This document shows positions 1-5,385 of a DNA stretch of 6,893 bases, piece by piece. The position numbers and the translations under genes are program-made. How positions within the stretch are numbered: position 1 is the first letter of the stretch; each line of letters starts with the position of its first letter. The notes below the pieces were generated by a model that ran no database searches, was not told the origin of the DNA, and worked only from the letters and a program-made list of their open reading frames with translations. The DNA comes from Bacillaceae bacterium UBA7792 (lineage in GTDB: Bacteria > Bacillota > Bacilli > Bacillales > Cytobacillaceae). The DNA lies in assembly GCA_002480735.1 (NCBI GenBank), contig DLCS01000037.1, forward strand, positions 25,210 to 32,102. Reading direction: 5' to 3'.

Positions 1-912
1 GCTTTCCTTTGTGATTGATAGTACAGCAATCGTGCTTAAGATGCAGGCAGTTCCAAACCATTCGGGTAATCCAAAGGATACATGAAGCCATATGACTGAG
101 CAAAGAACGGCAGATAACGGTTCAACGCAAGCTAATAAACTTGTTTCAGATGCATGTAAATATTTCAAACTCTCTAAATAACAGTAGAACGGGACGACCG
201 TTCCTAACAGAATAATGAAAATAAGGGCTAGATAAGCTGAAAAGGACCATTCACCTTCAAATTTCCAGGGAGGGTGGACAAAGGTAAAGCCAACTCCACC
301 AATGAACATTCCCCAGCCGACGACAATCATCGAGCCCCAGCGCGCAAGAAGCTTTCCTGGCTGCAGGGTATAAAAGGCAAGAGCAAACGCACTTGAAAGC
401 CCCCAGAAAAGAGCCCATCCGGAGATAGAAAGACTTTTTATGCTTCCTTGTGTAACAAGGAAAAGGGTCCCGAGAACTGCGAGAACAACAGCAATCATTT
501 CCTTAAGGGTTGGCAATCGTTTCGCTTTAAATGCAAGAAAGCTAGTCACTAGAATCGGTGATAAATACTGTAGCACTGTGGCTGTTGCTGCATTTCCGTG
601 GGCAATGGCGGCAAAATAGGTATATTGGACAGCCAGCATTCCGAGGATTCCAAAAAGAACGAGGCCTATGCTTTCATACTTATTTTTCCATATGTCCCAG
701 ATCCTTTGTTTTTCTTTTCTATATGCAAAGGTTAGTAAAATGACTCCTGCGGTCAATAGCCGTACGACAACTAACCATTCTGGACTAAATCCCTGTTGAT
801 GAAACAAGAATTGGGCAACGGTCCCAGATACTCCCCATAATAATGCAGCTATTAGTACTAAAACAAACCCCTTCGTTCGGGGAATGGCTGCGATTGTACT
901 CCCACTATTCAT
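1..912 (-). CDS. EamA/DMT-family membrane transporter (3' end cut by window)
   Basis: The reading frame is open for 304 codons, from ATG at 912 to the window edge without a stop. The ribosome site GTGAGG lies about 7 nt upstream (920-926). The protein is strongly hydrophobic, with about ten membrane segments in two halves (roughly residues 15-153 and 165-300), the duplicated EamA layout of drug/metabolite transporters. Family-like features are the LLWGVSG segment near residue 24, the GNAATATVLQYLSP segment near 107-120, and the ASETSLLACAEPLSAVL segment near 254-270, which matches the conserved Glu-Pro helix of the second EamA repeat. Such proteins are usually about 300 residues, so only a few C-terminal residues should be missing. 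The protein should sit in the cytoplasmic membrane and export or import a small metabolite; the substrate cannot be told. It follows the mmpL gene on the same strand but is separated from it by a terminator, so it is probably a separate transcription unit. The family call is firm; the function is open. Confidence 0.9.
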   Translation of the reverse strand, partial: MNSGSTIAAIPRTKGFVLVLIAALLWGVSGTVAQFLFHQQGFSPEWLVVVRLLTAGVILLTFAYRKEKQRIWDIWKNKYESIGLVLFGILGMLAVQYTYFAAIAHGNAATATVLQYLSPILVTSFLAFKAKRLPTLKEMIAVVLAVLGTLFLVTQGSIKSLSISGWALFWGLSSAFALAFYTLQPGKLLARWGSMIVVGWGMFIGGVGFTFVHPPWKFEGEWSFSAYLALIFIILLGTVVPFYCYLESLKYLHASETSLLACVEPLSAVLCSVIWLHVSFGLPEWFGTACILSTIAVLSITKES

Positions 913-1019
913 GCTTTTACCTCACAAGTTTTTTTATCTATTAATCTAGAATTAATCATAATACAACCGGAAGAGGAAAGAAATGAACAATTGCGAAAAT
1001 TTGAGGGGAGAGAAGCGTG

Positions 1020-1049
1020 AAAAAAAGAGCCTGTATTAGATACAAGCTC
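1020..1049 (-). terminator. Rho-independent terminator of the mmpL gene
   Basis: Read on the minus strand, a 10-bp stem (GAGCTTGTAT paired with ATACAGGCTC, one G-T wobble) with a 3-nt CTA loop spans 1027-1049. It is followed directly by seven T residues (1020-1026). It begins 10 bp after the mmpL stop codon, so it should end the tetR-mmpL transcript before the EamA-family gene. Confidence 0.9.
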
Positions 1050-1058
1050 ATGCTTACG

Positions 1059-3167
1059 CTATTTTGCTTCTATTACTGTTTTTTCTTTCTCAAACAGCAT
1101 GATTAAGCCAGGCAGTAATATTCCCCGAATGAGGAATGTATCTAATAGAATACCGACGGCAACGATGAATCCAAAAATGAAGAGGAGCTGAATCGGCTGT
1201 GTCATTAAGACGGCAAAGGTAGCGGCAAGAATTAGACCTGCCGAAGAGATGACTCCACCTGTACTAGCGACTGCGATTTCAACGGCTTCTTTTACGGAAT
1301 GTTTCTTACGCTCCTCCTGGAATCTTGATATTAGAATGATATTGTAGTCGATGCCGAGTGCCACAAGGAAGACGAATGCATACAGTGGAACGCGGCTGCT
1401 TATCGTATCAATACCAAAGAACAAATCACTTAAGAAAGTGCCTAATCCAAGGGCCGCAACAAAGGAGATGAGGATGGTTCCCATCATGTATATCGGCATT
1501 TTGATGGATTTCGTTAAAACAATCAATAAAGAGAAAATCAAAATGGTTTCGAGCAGAACAATGACGATTACATCTCGGTCATTGATTGCTTCTTCATCAA
1601 CGAGGGATGCGGTTTCGCCTGCGAAATATAGAGTGCCACTTAACTTTTGCTTAGAAACAAGCTGATCAGATTGCTCGATTATTTTTTCTAAGGCATGAAT
1701 GGTTTCAATGTCATACGGACTTTCCTCGAAGGTGAGGCTATACTGAGCGACCTTGTTATCTTCGGTCACGCCACTCATGCAAACATTGTTGACAAGGCTT
1801 TGTTTTTCAAGTTCAGCCCTGAGTGCCTCTTGCTGTTCTGCCGAGATTGCTTCGTTGCTTTCAAATACAACCGTAGTTGGAGCCAGATCTCCTTTTTCAA
1901 ACTTTTGTTCTAGAATCTCGTAGCCTTGACGTGAAGGCATATCTTCAGGGAATGATTTCATGGTGTTGAACTCATATTGAAGATTGAATAAATTGCTAGC
2001 AGAAATCAGTAGGAATACGCCGATTACGATTACTGATAAAGCAGGTTTGTTTACGACAAATCGGCCAATTTTACTCCAGACAGAGTTCTTTTTGACCTTC
2101 GTGTCGCCCATCTTTGGTACCTTTGGCCAAAAGGATTTTCGCCCGAATAAGGTAAATAATGCGGGAACGAGTGTTACCGATGCGATCATAATGACAACCA
2201 TCGTCGTAGAGAAGGTTGGCGCAAAGTTGTTATAGTCTCCAAACTTGGCAAAGAACAGCACGAGCATCGCAGCCAAGACCGTGCCTCCTGAAAAGAAGAC
2301 AGGCATCCCCGTTCCGCACATCGTCGCTTTCATTGCTTCATACTTATCCTCGTGACTCTTAAGCTCCTCACGGAAACGTGAAAAGACAAAGAGGGAGTAG
2401 TCAATGACCGCCGCAAATAACAGAATCATCATGATCGAGATCGTTTGTTTGCTCATTGCAAGTCCGGCTTTCCCCATAAGACCGAGAATTTGGTTCACGA
2501 CTTCATAGACGAAGACCGCTGCAAGAAGGGGTATTAGGGCCAATAAAGGTGACCGATAAATAATGACTAACAGAACTAGAATGAGGCCAACTGTTGAGAG
2601 AATAAGCACAACGTCCGCCCTAGAGAAAAGATCGAGAGAATCGACGGCAATTCCTGCTGGACCAGTGATGTGAAGGGTCAAATCAGATTGGTCCTTAACG
2701 ATTTTCGTAATCTGTTTTAAGGATTCTCTTATTTCCGATGATTCTAATGATGAATCAAAGGTTAAAGGAATGACAGCCGCTTTGTTGTCATCGGACAAGA
2801 AGCCAGCCGCTGCTTGAGGAGGTAATGACGACAAGGGAATGACCTTTTCAACCCCATTGATATTCTTTTCTTTGATTTCATCAAAAATAGCAGCGAGAGC
2901 GGCGAAATTGATTTCATCCTTTTTCGCTTGAAAAACAAGAATGGCGGGAAGCCCATCGCTATTTTTAAAATATTGATCAATTTTCGCTTGTGCAATGACG
3001 GATTGTGCATCCTCAGGGAGGGTATCAATTTTTGTCACTTCATAATCCTTAGCACTTGGTGCAAAAAGAGCAAGAAGCACTGTGATAATGAGCCAGATGG
3101 TGAGAGTAATCCACATCCCTTTTTTTGTCGCAACCCGATCCGTGATTGCCCCTAGTATATTTTTCAT
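1059..3167 (-). CDS. MMPL/RND-superfamily transporter (YdfJ-like)
   Basis: This is a 702-residue membrane protein with the duplicated RND/MMPL layout. A first membrane helix (about 18-36) is followed by a large outside domain (about 40-180) and five helices (about 184-341). A second set follows: a helix at about 374-393, an outside domain (about 395-530) and five more helices (533-690). Helix 4 of each half carries an Asp-Tyr pair followed by SRF (AVIDYSLFVFSRF with D256-Y257; LGIDYNIILISRF with D607-Y608), the site of the proton-relay residues in this superfamily. The protein should use the proton gradient to export a lipid, drug or other hydrophobic compound; the substrate is not visible. 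The length resembles B. subtilis YdfJ-type proteins. I chose the start at 3167 (MKNILG) because AAGGGAG at 3175-3181 sits 7 nt upstream. The longer frame to 3242 would run through the predicted promoter and an operator. The gene lies downstream of a TetR-family gene and ends at a strong terminator. Confidence 0.93.
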   Translation of the reverse strand: MKNILGAITDRVATKKGMWITLTIWLIITVLLALFAPSAKDYEVTKIDTLPEDAQSVIAQAKIDQYFKNSDGLPAILVFQAKKDEINFAALAAIFDEIKEKNINGVEKVIPLSSLPPQAAAGFLSDDNKAAVIPLTFDSSLESSEIRESLKQITKIVKDQSDLTLHITGPAGIAVDSLDLFSRADVVLILSTVGLILVLLVIIYRSPLLALIPLLAAVFVYEVVNQILGLMGKAGLAMSKQTISIMMILLFAAVIDYSLFVFSRFREELKSHEDKYEAMKATMCGTGMPVFFSGGTVLAAMLVLFFAKFGDYNNFAPTFSTTMVVIMIASVTLVPALFTLFGRKSFWPKVPKMGDTKVKKNSVWSKIGRFVVNKPALSVIVIGVFLLISASNLFNLQYEFNTMKSFPEDMPSRQGYEILEQKFEKGDLAPTTVVFESNEAISAEQQEALRAELEKQSLVNNVCMSGVTEDNKVAQYSLTFEESPYDIETIHALEKIIEQSDQLVSKQKLSGTLYFAGETASLVDEEAINDRDVIVIVLLETILIFSLLIVLTKSIKMPIYMMGTILISFVAALGLGTFLSDLFFGIDTISSRVPLYAFVFLVALGIDYNIILISRFQEERKKHSVKEAVEIAVASTGGVISSAGLILAATFAVLMTQPIQLLFIFGFIVAVGILLDTFLIRGILLPGLIMLFEKEKTVIEAK

Positions 3168-3174
3168 CGTAAAA

Positions 3175-3181
3175 CTCCCTT
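3175..3181 (-). promoter_or_regulatory. Ribosome binding site that decides the mmpL start
   Basis: On the minus strand this reads AAGGGAG, 7 nt before the ATG at 3167. The alternative upstream ATG at 3242 has no comparable site and begins next to the predicted -10 box, so it would probably not even be in the mRNA. Confidence 0.8.
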
Positions 3182-3190
3182 CATTTAAGG

Positions 3191-3206
3191 GTGACAGTAG
3201 TGTCAC
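3191..3206. promoter_or_regulatory. Palindromic operator O1 (GTGACA-N4-TGTCAC), probable TetR-family site
   Basis: This is a perfect inverted repeat with 6-bp arms GTGACA and TGTCAC around GTAG. It lies between the candidate promoter box at 3211-3216 and the mmpL ribosome site, so it covers the predicted transcription start of that promoter. A close copy lies 67 bp away (3258-3273). A pair of equal palindromes in front of a transporter gene and next to a tetR gene is the usual sign of binding by that regulator; binding itself is inferred. Confidence 0.75.
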
Positions 3207-3210
3207 TTTA

Positions 3211-3239
3211 GGTATAAAAATGTATGTTACGATTTTCAA
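3211..3239 (-). promoter_or_regulatory. Candidate proximal mmpL promoter (P2)
   Basis: On the minus strand, TTGAAA (3234-3239) is followed after 17 bp by TATACC (3211-3216). The -35 box matches the sigma-A consensus at five of six positions and the -10 at four of six. A start near 3204 would fall inside operator O1 and give a leader of about 37 nt. It is weaker than the distal promoter and could be chance in an AT-rich region. Confidence 0.4.
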
Positions 3240-3243
3240 CATT

Positions 3244-3273
3244 ATTATCTTTTATAAGTGACAGTGGTGTCAA
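3244..3273 (-). promoter_or_regulatory. Candidate main mmpL promoter (P1), -35 box inside operator O2
   Basis: On the minus strand a perfect TTGACA (3268-3273) is followed after 18 bp by GATAAT (3244-3249), which matches the -10 consensus at five of six positions. Transcription would start near 3237, giving a leader of about 70 nt that contains operator O1. The -35 box is one arm of operator O2, so bound repressor would exclude RNA polymerase. The promoter lies just behind the tetR stop codon, allowing mmpL to be expressed apart from tetR. Confidence 0.7.
3258..3273. promoter_or_regulatory. Palindromic operator O2 (GTGACA-N4-TGTCAA), probable TetR-family site
   Basis: The arms GTGACA and TGTCAA flank GTGG; 11 of 12 arm bases agree with the perfect palindrome O1. 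The one deviating base turns the minus-strand arm from GTGACA into TTGACA, the exact sigma-A -35 consensus. The site begins 4 bp after the tetR stop codon. Confidence 0.75.
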
Positions 3274-3277
3274 TTAC

Positions 3278-3850
3278 TTATTTCATGAACATTCCATGGC
3301 GAATAATTTCTTTAATAGACAGGTTCCACAGGTCCTGTGGAATTCCAAAGTGGTTTGGAATGGCAATAGACTGAAAAATATATCCCAAAATTAAAGCGTC
3401 CGGTATATGTGGCTTCACTTTCCCTTCGGTCTTGCCTAACTTGATAAATCCTTGCAGGTATTGATACATATCCAAGTGATAGTTCGCAAGCCGATTCTTA
3501 TTTGAGTTGGTATTTTGATTGGTCTTGGACGGGATGCGTTGACCGATTTCAATGATTTGATATATCGATGAATTTTTTAAAATAAGGTCCAGTAAAAAGT
3601 CAAATTGTGCTTCAAAGCCATCGTATTCTTCAATTTGCTTTAGCTCTGTGAGGTAGAGATTCATTTCATATAGCATATAGTCGGTGATGAGTTCATCCTT
3701 ATTTTCGTAATACTTATAAATCGTTCCCCGAGAGACATTTAATTGATCCGCTAAAAGACTAAAGGTAAAGCCTTCGTATCCATACTCCAGAAGGTTCTTC
3801 TTTGTTAGTTGAAATAGTTCATCCGTTGAAAATTTCCGTTCACGTGCCAT
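3278..3850 (-). CDS. TetR/AcrR-family transcriptional repressor
   Basis: This 190-residue protein has a typical TetR length. The N-terminal DNA-binding domain (about residues 7-54) has the family pattern: a first helix ending in LLEYGYEGFTFSLLADQLNVS, then RGTIYKYYENKDEL, the recognition helix and the family's Y-x-Y-F/Y-x-x-K-x-x-L signature. The remaining helical part (about 55-190) would bind a ligand and form the dimer and is not recognisable by eye. I chose ATG at 3850 (MARERK) because GGGGTGA lies about 7 nt upstream. The longer frame to 3889 would include a perfect TATAAT box at 3867-3872. The gene lies directly upstream of the MMPL transporter on the same strand, with two matching palindromes between them. 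The likely job is to repress the transporter until an effector binds. No copy of the palindrome is seen in its own promoter. Confidence 0.92.
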   Translation of the reverse strand: MARERKFSTDELFQLTKKNLLEYGYEGFTFSLLADQLNVSRGTIYKYYENKDELITDYMLYEMNLYLTELKQIEEYDGFEAQFDFLLDLILKNSSIYQIIEIGQRIPSKTNQNTNSNKNRLANYHLDMYQYLQGFIKLGKTEGKVKPHIPDALILGYIFQSIAIPNHFGIPQDLWNLSIKEIIRHGMFMK

Positions 3851-3866
3851 GTGCTCACCCCAGTCT

Positions 3867-3872
3867 ATTATA
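3867..3872 (-). promoter_or_regulatory. -10 box of the tetR promoter
   Basis: On the minus strand this is a perfect TATAAT. A start about 7 bp downstream would leave a short leader that begins at the GGGGTGA ribosome site. There is no good -35 box: at 18 bp spacing the hexamer is TTCCCA (3891-3896). That hexamer lies inside an 11-bp palindrome, TGGGAATCCCA (3891-3901), which might be an operator. Confidence 0.5.
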
Positions 3873-3924
3873 AGATAACGGATGGACAAATGGGAATCCC
3901 ATCTCTGGGAATGTTGTAGCTGGT

Positions 3925-4277
3925 AATCGGGACTGAGGATGCCAGTAAAGTAGAATGTGAGTCTCGAAAGGTAGCAAATCGGGACTGGGAACAGTGAAAA
4001 AGCGGAATTTGAGTCTCGAAAAATGGTTAATCGGGACTGGGAACAGCGAAAAAGCGGAATCTGAGTCTCGAAAAATGGTTAATCGGGACTGGGATCAGCG
4101 AAAAAGCAGAATAAGAGTCCCGAAAACAGGATAATCGGGACTGAGATCAGTGGAAAAGTAGAAAACGAGTCCCGAAAACTAGTTAATCGAGACTGAGATC
4201 AGCGGAAAAGTAGAATATGAGTCTCGAAGATAATCAAATCGAGACTGGATCAAGAGCAAAAGTTGATTCCAGTCTCG
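3925..4277. repeat. Seven tandem 52-bp repeats with paired inverted arms
   Basis: This array fills most of the gap between tetR and the NERD gene. The motif AATCGGGACTG (or AATCGAGACTG) starts at 3925, 3977, 4029, 4081, 4133, 4185 and 4237, exactly 52 bp apart each time. Each copy contains an arm TCGGGACT or TCGAGACT, a purine-rich middle of about 25 bp (core like CAGCGAAAAAGCGGAAT), an arm AGTCTCGA or AGTCCCGA, and about 11 bp of linker. The arms can pair within a copy in all seven: copies 4 and 5 as GGG/CCC, copies 6 and 7 as GAG/CTC, copies 1-3 with one G-T wobble. Neighbouring copies resemble each other most. The period is not a multiple of three and no frame is kept, so the array does not code for a repeat protein. 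The function is unknown; it could be an intergenic repeat element, a structured RNA or a DNA-shape element upstream of the tetR promoter. Confidence 0.9.
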
Positions 4278-4278
4278 T
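4239..4278. repeat. Strong terminal hairpin in the last 52-bp repeat
   Basis: The last copy forms a longer stem than the others. CGAGACTGGA (4240-4249) pairs perfectly with TCCAGTCTCG (4268-4277), and four more pairs (TCAA with TTGA) follow after a one-base bulge. It lies about 30 bp past the stop of the NERD gene, where a terminator would be expected, but no run of T residues follows on either strand. It may slow or end transcription without being a classical terminator. Confidence 0.55.
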
Positions 4279-4306
4279 TTCGCGCAAAGCATCCTAAATC
4301 AAATAC

Positions 4307-5245
4307 TCATATCTCGATGGACATCGCTTCCTTTTCTACATAGTGAGTGGCTCTCCCTTGCATCGCGTAAGCAAAATTCCTCGCTAGCACCCTTTGAATT
4401 GTTTTCGTACTGAATATGCCACCGCACCAATCATGCATGCCGATTGTGGTCACCTTTCTTTCTGGAAAAAGGGTTCTAAACTCCGCCACGTTTCGTATGA
4501 TAGCGAATTCAAGTTCCTCGCTAGCCGCACAGTGTGCACAGATCATCTTACGCTTATCACCTGCAAATCGCATGAAAGAACGGCATTTTTCACAAAGGAT
4601 CCCTTTTGCAAGTTCATCATATTCATAATCGGGGATAAATGGGTTTGGATAGGTTTCTTTGTGAGCAGCGATCAAAATCTCTGTGAGCTTTGTTTGTTTT
4701 GCACCGACAGGTCTACTTATTTTACTGAGATTACTAAAAAAATGGTTGAGTTGTGATGGAAAAATAATAGATGGATTCACTGGGGCTTGATACAGCGTGA
4801 AAAAGGGGTTCACAAAGATGAGGAAAGCCTTAATGTTAAAATGTAATCCGCGGTCCTGTAGAAATCTTTTCAATGAGGATTCACATCTTTTTAACTGATG
4901 CAAGGGGTTCTTAATTTCCTTCCCGGCAGTTGATTGCCAAGTATCACCCTTCACTACGAAATCGCCTTCATAGTTTTTTATTTCAAAGAGATATACATCA
5001 TCATGGGTAAGCCCTAACGAATCAATTTGAAAAAAAGTGTTGTTATGCCCCAACAATAAATCGTTTAAAAAAAGCCATCCACCTGAAAAACCTCTAATCC
5101 AATGGTCGAATTCTACCTCCCCTTCATAGCCCTTCTCAAGACTAAGATAATACTGTTTTTCTTTCTCGAATAAGCATTTTCGGGGATGAAGACTTTTAAA
5201 TAAAAGTAATTCCTTCGATTCCTTGCGTTCTTTAACAATCAACAC
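4307..5245 (-). CDS. NERD-domain protein with C-terminal zinc ribbon
   Basis: This 312-residue protein has no signal peptide or membrane segment and is probably cytoplasmic. The NERD (nuclease-related) domain covers about residues 35-150. It shows GYEGEVEFD (39-47), then FFQIDSLGL with D75, then YLFEIKNYEGDF with E88 and K90. Together these make the acid / D / E-x-K arrangement of restriction-endonuclease-like folds, followed by NPLHQLKR (113-120), a usual NERD segment. A C-terminal CEKC...CAHC set (C218, C221, C236, C239) should bind zinc. The N-terminus (LIVKERKESKELLLFKSL) is like other Bacillus NERD proteins. The predicted role is a DNA-processing enzyme or nucleic-acid-binding protein; no cellular pathway is established by the sequence. 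The start is GTG at 5245, with AAAGG 7 nt upstream. The gene is divergent from the GntR-ABC operon. Confidence 0.88.
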   Translation of the reverse strand: MLIVKERKESKELLLFKSLHPRKCLFEKEKQYYLSLEKGYEGEVEFDHWIRGFSGGWLFLNDLLLGHNNTFFQIDSLGLTHDDVYLFEIKNYEGDFVVKGDTWQSTAGKEIKNPLHQLKRCESSLKRFLQDRGLHFNIKAFLIFVNPFFTLYQAPVNPSIIFPSQLNHFFSNLSKISRPVGAKQTKLTEILIAAHKETYPNPFIPDYEYDELAKGILCEKCRSFMRFAGDKRKMICAHCAASEELEFAIIRNVAEFRTLFPERKVTTIGMHDWCGGIFSTKTIQRVLARNFAYAMQGRATHYVEKEAMSIEI

Positions 5246-5282
5246 CTCACAGCCTTTCTTCTAAAATTAGCTAAGCAAGATA

Positions 5283-5313
5283 ATTATATCATTTTCCATT
5301 ATGATCTTGTCAT
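5283..5313 (-). promoter_or_regulatory. Promoter of the NERD gene
   Basis: On the minus strand there is an extended -10 box, TGATATAAT, with the perfect hexamer TATAAT at 5283-5288. A -35-like ATGACA (5308-5313) lies 19 bp upstream; the extended -10 may make up for the long spacing. The start would be near 5276, giving a leader of about 30 nt. Confidence 0.65.
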
Positions 5314-5331
5314 ATTTGCAAATTTAATATA

Positions 5332-5361
5332 TTGTACATTACAACAGTAATGCACTATGAT
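5332..5361 (+). promoter_or_regulatory. Candidate promoter of the GntR-ABC operon
   Basis: A -10 box TATGAT (5356-5361, five of six consensus bases) has a weak -35 at 17 bp, TGTACA (5333-5338). A start near 5368 would lie at the AGAGGAGG ribosome site. The spacer consists almost entirely of the palindrome at 5334-5355. If correct, the upstream TTG (5332) and ATG (5350) in the same reading frame are not in the mRNA. Confidence 0.5.
5334..5355. promoter_or_regulatory. Palindromic operator, probable autoregulatory GntR site
   Basis: The arms GTACATTAC and GTAATGCAC flank a 4-bp AACA centre; eight of nine positions pair. It sits between the predicted -35 and -10 boxes of the operon, about 30 bp before the GntR coding start. 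YtrA-type GntR repressors usually bind a palindrome in their own promoter, so this is the obvious candidate. Binding is inferred. Confidence 0.6.
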
Positions 5362-5368
5362 ACAAGAG

Positions 5369-5385
5369 AGGAGGCGGCGACTATT
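5369..5385 (+). promoter_or_regulatory. Strong ribosome site placed in front of an ATT start codon
   Basis: AGGAGG (5369-5374, within GAGAGGAGG) is a near-perfect anti-16S match. Exactly 8 nt later comes ATT at 5383, in frame with the GntR protein. No ATG, GTG or TTG is in frame within reach: the ATG at 5393 is out of frame, and the next in-frame ATG would remove the first part of the DNA-binding domain. Confidence 0.6.

Noticed and set aside
558..743. Plus-strand 61-codon frame
   Set aside because: It overlaps the EamA-family transporter on the opposite strand and resembles no protein family.
940..956. ATTAAT-N5-ATTAAT inverted repeat before the EamA gene as an operator
   Set aside because: The arms are AT-only and self-complementary, easily arising by chance in this AT-rich leader; no paired promoter could be fixed with confidence, although TATTAT-like boxes are present.
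1351..1665. Plus-strand reading frame of 104 codons, and similar plus-strand frames at 1695-1913, 1984-2235 and 2928-3155
   Set aside because: They lie fully inside the clear minus-strand MMPL gene, have no family features and no ribosome sites.
3278..3889. Longer TetR protein starting at 3889
   Set aside because: The 13 extra codons contain the TATAAT box and the GGGGTGA ribosome site that serve the start at 3850.
3925..4277. CRISPR array
   Set aside because: The whole 52-bp unit is repeated, without unique spacers of constant length between short repeats, and no cas gene is nearby.
3925..4277. Gene for a repeat protein or peptide
   Set aside because: The 52-bp period shifts the frame at every copy, no start with a ribosome site was seen, and no long frame runs through the array.
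4394..4756. Plus-strand frames of 120 and 70 codons
   Set aside because: They are shadows of the NERD gene, whose domain motifs on the minus strand are unmistakable.
5332..5382. TTG (5332) or ATG (5350) start for the GntR gene
   Set aside because: Neither has a ribosome site; both lie in the palindrome/promoter, and the extra residues are unlike the usual N-terminus of the family. Kept as a fallback if the promoter lies further upstream.
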